From NCBI GenBank assembly GCA_005888095.1, contig VBKF01000115.1:1-43019 (forward strand): 43,019 bases of DNA. Reading direction: 5' to 3'. A program made the translations under genes and the position numbers. Source of the stretch: Deltaproteobacteria bacterium (lineage in GTDB: Bacteria; Desulfobacterota; Binatia; DP-6). Below the pieces are notes generated by a model. That model saw only the letters and a list, made by a program, of their open reading frames with translations, did not search any database and had not been told where the DNA came from. Shown here piece after piece: positions 15,700 to 22,753 of this stretch (positions are counted from its first letter, which is position 1; every line of letters starts with the position of its first letter).

Positions 15700-17246
15700 A
15701 CACGCTCGGCTTCCTCGCCATCCCGGCCGAGATCGTGCCGGAGCAGGAAGCGGTCGTGAGCGAGGGCCGGCGGTTCACGTACGCCGAGACGCTCGGGCGC
15801 GTGCGCCGGCTCGCCTCGGCGCTCGCGCATCTCGGCGTCGGGCGCGGCACGCGCGTCGCGGCCCTGCACACCAATTCCCACCGCTACGTCGAGGCGTACT
15901 ACGCCGCCGCCATGCTGGGCGCCGTCTTCATCCCGCTCAACTACCGCGCCAAGCGCCCCGAGCTCGAGCACATGCTGCGGGCCGGCGGCGCCGAGGTGGT
16001 GCTGGTCGGCGCGCGCTACCTCGAGCACCTGGACGCGCTCCGCGGCGGCCTTCCCGAGCTGCGCACGATCATCGGGCTCGACGGCCCGAGCGGCCGCTTC
16101 CCGGGCTACGAGGAGCTCGTCGCCGCGGCCCCGGAGCACCCCGCGGAGGCCGAGGTCGAGGACGACGACGTGACCATCCTCATGTACACGAGCGGCACGA
16201 CGGCGCTGCCGAAGGGCGTCATGCTCACCTTCGGCGACTTCACCGCCTACGTGACCGCAAACGTCGAGCTGGCCGACGGGACGCCGCGCGGGGCGGCGCT
16301 CCTCGCCGTGCCGCTCTACCACATCGCCGGCGCGACCAACATGATGACCACGCTGTGGACGGGCCGCCGCCTCGTCCTGATGCCGCAGTTCGAGCCGCGC
16401 TCCTGGCTCGACCTCGTCGAGCGGGAACGCATCACGCACGCGTTCCTCGTGCCCACCATGCTGAAGCAGCTCCTCGATCAGCCCGACCTCGAGCGCCGCG
16501 ACCTCTCGAGCCTGGAGATCCTCTCCTACGGCGGCGCGGCCATGCCGTTCCCCGTGATTCGGCGTGCGATCGAGCGCTTCCCGAAGAGCGTCGGGTTCGT
16601 GAACGCCTTCGGCCAGACGGAGACCACCTCCACCCTCACGCTGCTCGGGCCGGAGGATCACCGGCTCGAGGGCACGCCGGCGGAGGTGGAGCGCCGGACG
16701 AGGCGCCTCGGCTCGATCGGCCGCCCGCTGCCCGACGTCGAGGTGCGGGTGGTCGACGAGAACGGCCGCGCGCTCGGGCCCGGCGAGGTGGGCGAGATCT
16801 GGGTGCGCACGCCGCGCGTGATGAAGGGCTACGCCGGCGCGGGGGGCCCGCCGCTCCGCGACGACGGATGGCTGCCGACCCGCGACATGGGCTGGATCGA
16901 CGAGGACGGCTATCTCTACGTCGCCGGGCGCCAGGACGACATGATCATCCGGGGGGGAGAGAACATCGCGCCGGCGGAGGTGGAGGCCGTCCTGCAGTCG
17001 CATCCCTCGGTCGAGGAAGCCGCGGTCGTCGGCGTGCCGGACGTCGAATGGGGCCAGCGGGTGGTCGCCTTCGTGGTGCTGCGCCCGGGCGCGTCGCTGT
17101 CCCCGGAGGCGCTCACCGACTTCTGCCGCGAGCGCCTGGCGAGCTTCAAGAAGCCCGAGGTCGTCCGCTTCGTCGCCGAGCTGCCGAAGAACCCCATGGG
17201 AAAGATCCTCCGCAAGGACCTCCGCGCCGAGCTCGGGGCCGCGTGA
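15696..17246 (+). CDS. AMP-dependent acyl-CoA synthetase/ligase
   Basis: A 516-residue ANL-superfamily enzyme that activates a carboxylic acid to its acyl-CoA through an acyl-adenylate. The P-loop-like motif is YTSGTTALPKG (164-174), followed by VPLYHIAG, YGGAAMP, NAFGQTETTS (A5), GWLPTRDMGWIDEDGYLYVAGR (A7) and IIRGGENIAPAEVE (A8). The invariant catalytic lysine is K503 in NPMGKILRKDL. Closest relatives by pattern are medium-chain or 4-coumarate-type ligases; the acid cannot be fixed by eye. It overlaps both flanking crotonase genes. Confidence 0.94.
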   Translation: MNTLGFLAIPAEIVPEQEAVVSEGRRFTYAETLGRVRRLASALAHLGVGRGTRVAALHTNSHRYVEAYYAAAMLGAVFIPLNYRAKRPELEHMLRAGGAEVVLVGARYLEHLDALRGGLPELRTIIGLDGPSGRFPGYEELVAAAPEHPAEAEVEDDDVTILMYTSGTTALPKGVMLTFGDFTAYVTANVELADGTPRGAALLAVPLYHIAGATNMMTTLWTGRRLVLMPQFEPRSWLDLVERERITHAFLVPTMLKQLLDQPDLERRDLSSLEILSYGGAAMPFPVIRRAIERFPKSVGFVNAFGQTETTSTLTLLGPEDHRLEGTPAEVERRTRRLGSIGRPLPDVEVRVVDENGRALGPGEVGEIWVRTPRVMKGYAGAGGPPLRDDGWLPTRDMGWIDEDGYLYVAGRQDDMIIRGGENIAPAEVEAVLQSHPSVEEAAVVGVPDVEWGQRVVAFVVLRPGASLSPEALTDFCRERLASFKKPEVVRFVAELPKNPMGKILRKDLRAELGAA

Positions 17247-18010
17247 GGGGCCTGCGCCGGGCAGGGGACGCCGTCGAGCTGGTCGTGCGCGACGGGGTGG
17301 CGTGGATGACCCTCGCGCGTCCCGCCACCGAGAACCGGCTGGACGCCGAGCTGCTCGGCGCGCTCGCGGACGCGTGCGCGGCGGTGGAGGACGACGCGCG
17401 CGCGCGGGTGGTGGTCCTCGCTGCCCGCGGGCGCGCCTTCTCGGCCGGTCTGCCGCCCGACTGCGCCTGGCCCGAGCCGGCCTGGCCGGACGGCATCGGC
17501 GCCGTGGCGGGGCTCACCAAGCCCGTGCTCGCGGCGATCGGCGGCGACGCCCTCGGCTGGGGTTTTTCGCTCGCGCTCGCCTGCGACCTGCGGATCGCGG
17601 CCACGACGGCCGTCTTCGCGCTGCCCGACGTCGCGTCGGGACGCCTGCCCGGGGGGGGGATCACGCAGCGCCTGCCGCGCATCGTCGGGCCGGCACGGGC
17701 GCTCGACCTCCTGCTCCTCGGGACGCCGCTCGCGGCCCGGCGCGCCGCGGAATGGGGCATCGCCGCCGCGGCGGTGCCGCCCGCGCGCCTGGCCGCCGCC
17801 GTCGCGGAGACCGCCCGGGCGCTCGTCGCCCGGGCGCCGCTGGCGCTCCGGGCGGGCAAGGAGGCGGTCGTCCGGGCCCTTGATCTTCCCCTCGCGGAAG
17901 GCATCAGGTTGGAACAGGACCTGTACGTGCTATTGCAGACGACGGCGGACCGCCGCGAGGGCATCGCGGCCTTCCGGGCGCGCCGCCAGCCACGGTTCCG
18001 GGGCCGGTAG
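17243..18010 (+). CDS. Crotonase-family protein lacking both catalytic glutamates
   Basis: A 255-residue crotonase (PF00378). The oxyanion-hole regions are recognisable (RAFSAGLPP near 64-72, IGGDALGWGFSLALACDL at 99-116), but where hydratases have GGGxE the sequence has GWGFS (S109), and where they have PE it has PD (D129 in ALPDVASGRLPGGG). Normal hydratase chemistry is therefore unlikely; an isomerase, hydrolase or regulatory role is possible. The GTG start overlaps the synthetase stop (GTGA). The C-terminus RQPRFRGR is typical for crotonases. Confidence 0.88.
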   Translation: MRGLRRAGDAVELVVRDGVAWMTLARPATENRLDAELLGALADACAAVEDDARARVVVLAARGRAFSAGLPPDCAWPEPAWPDGIGAVAGLTKPVLAAIGGDALGWGFSLALACDLRIAATTAVFALPDVASGRLPGGGITQRLPRIVGPARALDLLLLGTPLAARRAAEWGIAAAAVPPARLAAAVAETARALVARAPLALRAGKEAVVRALDLPLAEGIRLEQDLYVLLQTTADRREGIAAFRARRQPRFRGR

Positions 18011-18025
18011 GAGGACGCCACGCAC

Positions 18026-18145
18026 ATGGCGAATCAGATCGGAAAGATCTACGTTTGCACGCAGTGCGGCGCGCAGGTGATCGTGACCAAAGGAGGCGCC
18101 GGCACGATCGCCTGCTGCGGGACCGAGATGCAGCAAAAGACGTGA
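18026..18145 (+). CDS. Desulforedoxin-like microprotein (second copy)
   Basis: A 39-residue protein with CTQCG...IACCGTEM, the C-x2-C...CC arrangement of desulforedoxin / desulfoferrodoxin N-terminal domain. It has GGAGGA upstream of the ATG, 15 bases after the second crotonase stop. With 13,347-13,490 it brackets the acyl-CoA cassette. The two share Y-x-C-x2-C-G and C-C-G-x-E-M but differ elsewhere, so the duplication is old or they were acquired separately. Rubredoxin-type iron binding is inferred. Confidence 0.85.
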   Translation: MANQIGKIYVCTQCGAQVIVTKGGAGTIACCGTEMQQKT

Positions 18146-18170
18146 GTTCGCCTCGCCAGGAGGACGCCGC

Positions 18171-18671
18171 ATGAACCCGATCGCCGTGTATCCGGGCTCC
18201 TTCGACCCGATCACCAATGGGCACGTCTACATCATCCGGAGAAGCCTTCAGGTGTTCGACAAGGTCATCGTCGCGGTCGCCTTCAATCCCCAGAAGGACT
18301 CCGCGTGGTTCACGCCCGAGGAGCGGACCGAGATGATCCGGGACACGTTCCGCAGCGAGGGCACACGTGTGGTCGCGGACGCCTTTTCCACCCTGCTGGT
18401 CGATTACGCGGCGTCGAAGGGCGCGGGCGTGATCATCCGCGGCCTGAGAGCCGTCGCGGACTTCGAGTACGAGTTCCAGATGACGATGATGAACCGCCAC
18501 CTTCGCCCGCAGGTGGAGACGATCTTCATGATGACCGGCGAGTCGCACTTCTATACGAGCTCCCGCCTCGTCAAGGAGGTAGTGAGCCTCGGCGGCAACG
18601 TGGCGGGGCTCATTCCGGACGCGGTGCTGCCGCGGCTCGTCGAGCGCGCCGCGCGCTTCCGCACGCGATGA
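18171..18671 (+). CDS. coaD: Pantetheine-phosphate adenylyltransferase
   Basis: A 166-residue CoaD, the cytosolic enzyme that adenylates 4'-phosphopantetheine to dephospho-CoA, the penultimate step of CoA synthesis. The nucleotidyltransferase motif GSFDPITNGH is at 9-18, the VIIRGLRAVADFEYEFQM segment near 88-105, and the ESHFYTSSRLVKEV motif (the ISSTxVRE equivalent) near 124-137. Length is normal. A strong AGGAGG precedes the ATG. It follows the desulforedoxin gene by 25 bases and converges on the Nudix gene, with four bases between stops. Confidence 0.97.
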   Translation: MNPIAVYPGSFDPITNGHVYIIRRSLQVFDKVIVAVAFNPQKDSAWFTPEERTEMIRDTFRSEGTRVVADAFSTLLVDYAASKGAGVIIRGLRAVADFEYEFQMTMMNRHLRPQVETIFMMTGESHFYTSSRLVKEVVSLGGNVAGLIPDAVLPRLVERAARFRTR

Positions 18672-18675
18672 GACG

Positions 18676-19098
18676 TCAAGAGATCTTCGGCCTCGCGCCG
18701 GTTCGCCGGTAGGAGAAGTAGTCGGCCAGGATCTGCGCGTGGTCGAAGGCGAGCGGCGCGGGCAGGTCGTGCTCGCCGAAGAGGCCGACCCCGGCGGCAT
18801 CGTCGCCCGCCTGCGGCGTGCCGGTGGCGCGTCCCACGAAGACGGTCGAGATGGTCGGACCGCGCGCGTCGCGCGACGGGTCGGAATAGACGCCGAGGAG
18901 ATCGGTCAGATCCACCGCGAGCGCCGTCTCTTCGCGCGCCTCCCGACGCGCGGCGTCCTCGACGCACTCGCCGGCGTCGACGAAGCCGCCGGGCAGCGCC
19001 CACCCGGGCGGCGGGTTCCGCCGCCGGATCAGCACGATGCGGTCGCCGACCTCGATGACGACGTCGACGGTGGGGAGCGGGTGGTGGGTGTCACGCAT
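18676..19098 (-). CDS. Nudix hydrolase
   Basis: A 140-residue Nudix protein (PF00293). The Nudix box is GGFVDAGECVEDAA followed by RREAREETAL (about 37-60), with the metal-binding REAREE intact but the usual Gly near its end replaced by Ala. The VVIEVGDRIVLIRRRNPP start and WALPGGF are typical of ADP-ribose pyrophosphatase-like or pyrophosphohydrolase members; the substrate is undetermined. No Shine-Dalgarno sequence precedes the ATG, and the terminator of the upstream lipoprotein gene ends about 15 bases before it, which leaves almost no leader. Confidence 0.92.
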   Translation of the reverse strand: MRDTHHPLPTVDVVIEVGDRIVLIRRRNPPPGWALPGGFVDAGECVEDAARREAREETALAVDLTDLLGVYSDPSRDARGPTISTVFVGRATGTPQAGDDAAGVGLFGEHDLPAPLAFDHAQILADYFSYRRTGARPKIS

Positions 19099-19112
19099 GG
19101 AAGTGTGAAAAC

Positions 19113-19142
19113 AAAAAAGGCGACGGCTTCCGCCCTCGCCTT
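19113..19142 (-). terminator. Rho-independent terminator of the alanine-zipper lipoprotein gene
   Basis: Reading the minus strand, a 10-bp stem with one mismatch (19,133-19,142 with 19,117-19,126) and a six-base loop is followed by TTTTTT (19,118-19,113). It lies 25 bases after the lipoprotein stop. Confidence 0.8.
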
Positions 19143-19166
19143 CTTTGCCATCAAAACGCGAATGCC

Positions 19167-19409
19167 TTACTTGCGAATGTGCTTCGAGAACATCCGCTCC
19201 GCCTTCTCGGCGGCCGCCTCGGCGCGCTGCGCCGCCGCCTCCACGCGGCTCGCCGCCGACTCCGCCCGGCGCGCGGCATCCTCCGCACGGGCCGCCGCCT
19301 GCTCAGCTCGGGTGGCCGTCCCGGTCTCCTCCTTCTTCGCGCAGCCGGCAGAAAGCATGGTGAGCACCATCAAGCTCGCTACGCTGGCACCGATCGTCTG
19401 TAACCGCAT
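19167..19409 (-). CDS. Small alanine-zipper lipoprotein
   Basis: An 80-residue lipoprotein. Residues 1-25 form a signal peptide with the lipobox LSAGC (cysteine about residue 24), followed by KKEETGT. The mature part is an alanine-rich coiled coil with heptad-like repeats (EQAAARAEDAARRAESAA and so on) ending in a basic tail (FSKHIRK), the layout of Lpp-like alanine-zipper proteins. This suggests a trimeric outer-membrane lipoprotein possibly contacting peptidoglycan through the terminal lysine. The ATG at 19,409 follows an almost ideal AAAGGAGGTGA; the frame upstream is not protein-like. It is expressed alone, with its own terminator. Confidence 0.88.
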   Translation of the reverse strand: MRLQTIGASVASLMVLTMLSAGCAKKEETGTATRAEQAAARAEDAARRAESAASRVEAAAQRAEAAAEKAERMFSKHIRK

Positions 19410-19501
19410 CCGCTCACCTCCTTTGGGCCCCAAGCTGGGGTGGCTGAAAAACGGGCTCCTCTTGGCACAAAAGGCTGGGCCTCGCAAGCTAGCCCCCTCG
19501 G

Positions 19502-21133
19502 CTAGTATTCCTCGTCGTCCTCCTCGCCCGCCGCCGGCGCCGGGCTACCCTTCTTCTTTTCCGGCTTCTCGGCGATGGCGGCCTCCGTGGTGAGGAGCAG
19601 GCCCGCTACGCTGGCGGCGTTCTGCAGCGCCGTCCGGACGACCTTGACCGGGTCGATGACGCCCGCCGCGAGCAGGGGCTCGTACGCCTCGGTGAGGGCG
19701 TTGAAGCCGAAGTCGTCCTTGCCGGCGCGGACCCTCTCGCCGACCACCGCCGGCTCGTGGCCGGCGTTGGCGGCGATCTGTCGCAGCGGCTCCTCGAGCG
19801 CGCGCCGCACGATGGCCGCGCCTTCCGCGCGCTCACCCTCCAGTCGGAGCTCGTCGACCGCCTGCTGCGCGCGCAGCAGCGTGACCCCGCCGCCCGGCAC
19901 GATGCCCTCCTCGACGGCGGCACGCGTGGCATGCATGGCGTCGTCGACGCGTGCCTTCTTCTCCTTCATCTCCACCTCGGTGGCGGCGCCGACCTTGATC
20001 ACGGCGACTCCGCCCGACATCTTGGCGAGCCGCTCCTCGAGCTTCTCGCGGTCGTAGTCGGATGTGGTCTCCTCGATCTGCGTCTTCAGCTGCTTGATCC
20101 GCGCCTGGATGTCGGCCTTCTTCCCGGCGCCGCCGACGATGGTGGTGTTGTCCTTGTCCATGACCACGCGTGCGGCGCGGCCGAGGTCGGCGAGCGTCAG
20201 GTGCTCGAGCTTGGCGCCGAGCTCCTCGGCGATGAGCCGTCCGCCGGTGAGAATCGCCATGTCCTCGAGCATGGCCTTGCGGCGGTCGCCGAAGCCCGGC
20301 GCCTTGGCGGCCGCGCCGCGCAGCGTGCCGCGCAGCTTGTTGACCACGAGCGTGGCGAGCGCCTCGCCCTCCACCTCCTCGGCGACCACCACGAGGGGCT
20401 TGCCGCTCTGCGCCGCTCGCTCGAGGAGCGGCAAGAGGTCCCGCATGCTCGCGATCCGCTTCTCGTAGAAGAGCAGGAGCGGCGTCTCGAGCTCGACCGT
20501 CATCTTGTCTGGGTTGGTCACGAAGTACGGTGAGAGGTAGCCGCGGTCGAAGCGCAGCCCCTCGACCACCTCGAGCGTGGTCTCGAGGCCCTTCCCCTCC
20601 TCGACCGTGATGACGCCGTCCTGCCCGACCTTGTCCATCGCCTCGGCGAGGATGGCGCCGATCGCCGCGTCGCCGTTCGAGGACACCGTGCCGACCTGCG
20701 CGATGCGCTCGCGACCTTTCACCGGCTTCGCCTGGGCCTTGACGGCCTCGACGACCCGTTCGACCGCGGCGTCGATCCCGCGCTTCAGCTCCATGGCGTC
20801 GAAGCCCGACGCCAGGAGCCGGAGCCCTTCGCGGTAGATGGCCCGCGCCAGCACCGTGGCGGTGGTCGTCCCGTCCCCCGCCGCGTCGGCGGTCTTCTGC
20901 GCCACCTCCCGAATCATGCGCGCGCCGATGTTCTCGAGCTTGTCCTCGAGATCGATCTCCTTGACGACCGCCGCGCCGTCCTTGGTGACGGTCGGCGCGC
21001 CCCACGCCTTCTGGATCATCACGTTGCGGCCCCGGGGGCCGAGCGTCACGCGGGCCGCATCGGCGAGCAGGTTGACGCCGGCGAGGATGCCCGCGCGAGC
21101 CCTTTGGTGGAGGTGGACGACCTTCGCTGGCAT
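19502..21133 (-). CDS. groL: Chaperonin GroEL (60 kDa), divergent, without groES
   Basis: A 543-residue chaperonin (PF00118) that folds cytosolic proteins in an ATP-driven double ring. The ATP-binding GDGTTTATV (D87), the apical-domain segments [21 protein letters not shown] and [13 protein letters not shown], and [20 protein letters not shown] with [13 protein letters not shown] are intact. The N-terminus ([19 protein letters not shown]) is unusual, and the tail lacks the GGM repeats of typical GroEL, ending instead with an acidic EEDDEEY. A clear AAGGAGGAG precedes the ATG. No groES is adjacent and no CIRCE element was seen upstream, so this may be a second, specialised GroEL copy. Confidence 0.96.
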   Translation of the reverse strand: MPAKVVHLHQRARAGILAGVNLLADAARVTLGPRGRNVMIQKAWGAPTVTKDGAAVVKEIDLEDKLENIGARMIREVAQKTADAAGDGTTTATVLARAIYREGLRLLASGFDAMELKRGIDAAVERVVEAVKAQAKPVKGRERIAQVGTVSSNGDAAIGAILAEAMDKVGQDGVITVEEGKGLETTLEVVEGLRFDRGYLSPYFVTNPDKMTVELETPLLLFYEKRIASMRDLLPLLERAAQSGKPLVVVAEEVEGEALATLVVNKLRGTLRGAAAKAPGFGDRRKAMLEDMAILTGGRLIAEELGAKLEHLTLADLGRAARVVMDKDNTTIVGGAGKKADIQARIKQLKTQIEETTSDYDREKLEERLAKMSGGVAVIKVGAATEVEMKEKKARVDDAMHATRAAVEEGIVPGGGVTLLRAQQAVDELRLEGERAEGAAIVRRALEEPLRQIAANAGHEPAVVGERVRAGKDDFGFNALTEAYEPLLAAGVIDPVKVVRTALQNAASVAGLLLTTEAAIAEKPEKKKGSPAPAAGEEDDEEY

Positions 21134-21194
21134 GGCTGCTCCTCCTTCAGTCCGTGACACCGGTGCGCTGCCGCCCGTCAATCACGCGCGTCCT

Positions 21195-21215
21195 GGCCGG
21201 GGCGGTGCCCCGGCC
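21195..21215. promoter_or_regulatory. Perfect hairpin in the groL leader
   Basis: A 9-bp perfect inverted repeat (GGCCGGGGC / GCCCCGGCC) with a three-base loop, 62 bases upstream of groL and without a T-run. It would form in the groL 5' UTR. A regulatory role is inferred only from position and stability. Confidence 0.4.
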
Positions 21216-21260
21216 GAGGTCAGGAGGCTCTTTGGCGAGCTATTTCAGATAGTTGGCCTG

Positions 21261-21272
21261 CGATGCGCATCG
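21261..21272. promoter_or_regulatory. 12-base palindrome between groL and carD
   Basis: CGATGCGCATCG is a perfect dyad in the middle of the divergent groL/carD intergenic region, 36 bases before the carD -35. It could be an operator; there is no direct evidence. Confidence 0.3.
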
Positions 21273-21307
21273 GACAGTTGCAGAAACGCGGGCTTTTCGA
21301 AAGGACA

Positions 21308-21337
21308 TTGACGGGAGGGGCCGAGGACTCCTAAAAT
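21308..21337 (+). promoter_or_regulatory. sigma-70-type promoter of carD
   Basis: TTGACG (-35, five of six) and TAAAAT (-10, five of six) are separated by 18 bases, 39 bases before the carD ATG. It is one of the few AT-rich spots in the window and the best promoter seen by eye. Confidence 0.7.
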
Positions 21338-21376
21338 GTCAGATTGCCGTCATTGGCAGCCGGAGGCATCCACCGC

Positions 21377-21868
21377 ATGGTCGGAACGTTCAAGGTTGGG
21401 GAGAAGGTCGTCTATCCCGCCCATGGGGTCGGGGTGATCGAGGGCGTTCAAACCAAGGTGATCTCCGGGAGCGAGCGCAAGTTCTACATGCTCCGCATCA
21501 TCGACAGCGACATGACCATCATGATCCCCACCGAGAACGTCAACTCGGTCGGGCTGAGGCGTATCATCGGCAAGGACATGGTCGCCAAGGTCTACAAGAT
21601 CCTGCGCGACAAGAAGGTGGAGATCGATCAGCAGACCTGGAACCGCCGTTATCGGGAATACACGGAGAAGATCAAGACCGGGAGCGTCCTGGAAATCGCC
21701 AAGGTGCTGCGCGACCTGTTCGTCCTGAAGGGCGACAAGGAGCTCTCCTTCGGCGAGCGCAAGATGCTCGACACGGCGCGGAACCTCCTCGTGAAGGAGC
21801 TCGCCATCGCCAAGTCGCACAGCGAGGAAAAGATCATGGAGGAGCTCCGGGGCATCTTCGCCAACTGA
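21377..21868 (+). CDS. carD: CarD-family transcriptional regulator
   Basis: A 163-residue CarD/CdnL protein. The N-terminal RNA-polymerase interacting domain (PF02559) covers about 1-65, with FKVGEKVVYPAHGVGVIEGV and YMLRIIDSDMTIMIPTENV. The C-terminal helical domain (70-163) contains ILRDKKVEIDQQTWNRRYREY and LSFGERKMLDTARNLLVKELA. Such proteins stabilise the open promoter complex at rRNA and other promoters, and are common in Actinobacteria, Myxococcota and other deltaproteobacteria. CGGAGG lies 10 bases before the ATG. The gene has its own promoter and terminator. Confidence 0.95.
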   Translation: MVGTFKVGEKVVYPAHGVGVIEGVQTKVISGSERKFYMLRIIDSDMTIMIPTENVNSVGLRRIIGKDMVAKVYKILRDKKVEIDQQTWNRRYREYTEKIKTGSVLEIAKVLRDLFVLKGDKELSFGERKMLDTARNLLVKELAIAKSHSEEKIMEELRGIFAN

Positions 21869-21900
21869 TCAATCGGTCCGTCCCGCGTGCCTAGCGGATG

Positions 21901-21938
21901 CGAAGGGCCGGGGGGGTCACCCCCCGGCCCTTCGTGTT
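21901..21938 (+). terminator. Bidirectional terminator between carD and larE
   Basis: A perfect 15-bp stem (21,901-21,915 with 21,920-21,934) with a GTCA loop, then TGTTT. The loop supplies the TGA stop of larE on the other strand, so the hairpin covers the last codons of larE. Confidence 0.88.
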
Positions 21939-22753
21939 TCCGGGGCCGCCAGCGTCTCGTTCAGGCTGCCGCTGCGGAAGCCCTGCAGGTCGAGGGCGAC
22001 GTAGGCGAAGCCGAGCCGCTTGAGCTCCTGAACCACCGCCTCCCGCACGCCGGGGGCCAACAGGCGCGGCATGTCGGCCACCGGCACCTCGAGCCGGGCG
22101 GTGTGCTCGTGGTGACGGACGCGCAGCTCGCGCAGGCCCTGCGCCCGGAGGAACCGCTCCGCTGCCGCGACCTGCGCCAGTCGCTCGGCCGTGATCCGCG
22201 TTCCGTAGGGGAAGCGCGACGAGAGGCACGGGCTCGCCGGCCGGTCCCACGTCGGCAGTCCGAGCGCGTGGCTCGCGGCCCGGATGTCCGGCTTCGAGAA
22301 GCCCGCCTCGACCAGGGGGTGGCGGACACCGTGCGCGGCTGCCGCGTGCAGGCCGGGACGGTGGTCGGCGAGGTCATCGAGGTTCGCGCCGTCGAGCACG
22401 GCGGCGAGCCCGCGGCGGGCGGCCTCCGCCGCGGCGACCGTGAACAGATTGTCCTTGCAGAAGAAGCACCGGTTGGTCGGGTTCGACGCGTAGCCGTCGA
22501 TCGCGAGCTCGTCGACGTCGACCAGGAGGTGCGCGGCGCCCAACGCCGCGGCCACGCTCTTCGCCGTCTCGAGGTCCTCCGCCGGCGTGGCCGGCGACAC
22601 GGTGGTGAGGGCGAGGCAGCGCGACCCGAGCACCTCGTGGACGAGGCGCAGCAGGAACGTCGAGTCGACGCCGCCCGAGAAGGCGACCAGCGCCGACGGC
22701 AGCTCGGCGAGCAGCGCGCGCAGGTGAGCGAGCTTTGCTTCGAGCGCCGTCAG
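21917..22753 (-). CDS. larE: ATP-dependent sacrificial sulfur transferase LarE-like protein
   Basis: A protein of about 278 residues of the LarE family (PP-loop ATPase that donates cysteine sulfur to the nickel-pincer cofactor). The PP-loop is VAFSGGVDSTFLLRLV (residues 23-38 from a CTG start), followed by LALTTVSPATPAEDLETAK, the NRCFFCKDNLF motif, DGANLDDL, RPGLHAAAAHGVRHPLVEA and SPCLSSRFPYGT. No ATG, GTG or TTG exists in frame before the PP-loop. The best start is CTG at 22,753, overlapping the cysK stop as CTGA, with GGAGGG three bases upstream. No larA, larB or larC is nearby, so the cofactor target is unknown. Confidence 0.9.
   Translation of the reverse strand: MTALEAKLAHLRALLAELPSALVAFSGGVDSTFLLRLVHEVLGSRCLALTTVSPATPAEDLETAKSVAAALGAAHLLVDVDELAIDGYASNPTNRCFFCKDNLFTVAAAEAARRGLAAVLDGANLDDLADHRPGLHAAAAHGVRHPLVEAGFSKPDIRAASHALGLPTWDRPASPCLSSRFPYGTRITAERLAQVAAAERFLRAQGLRELRVRHHEHTARLEVPVADMPRLLAPGVREAVVQELKRLGFAYVALDLQGFRSGSLNETLAAPETRRAGG

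Noticed and set aside
15030-17003. 657-residue open frame on the minus strand
   Set aside because: Antisense to a crotonase and the acyl-CoA synthetase, both with complete motifs; the composition is that of a shadow frame.
21134-21376. CIRCE element for HrcA control of groL
   Set aside because: No TTAGCACTC-N9-GAGTGCTAA or close variant is present on either strand.
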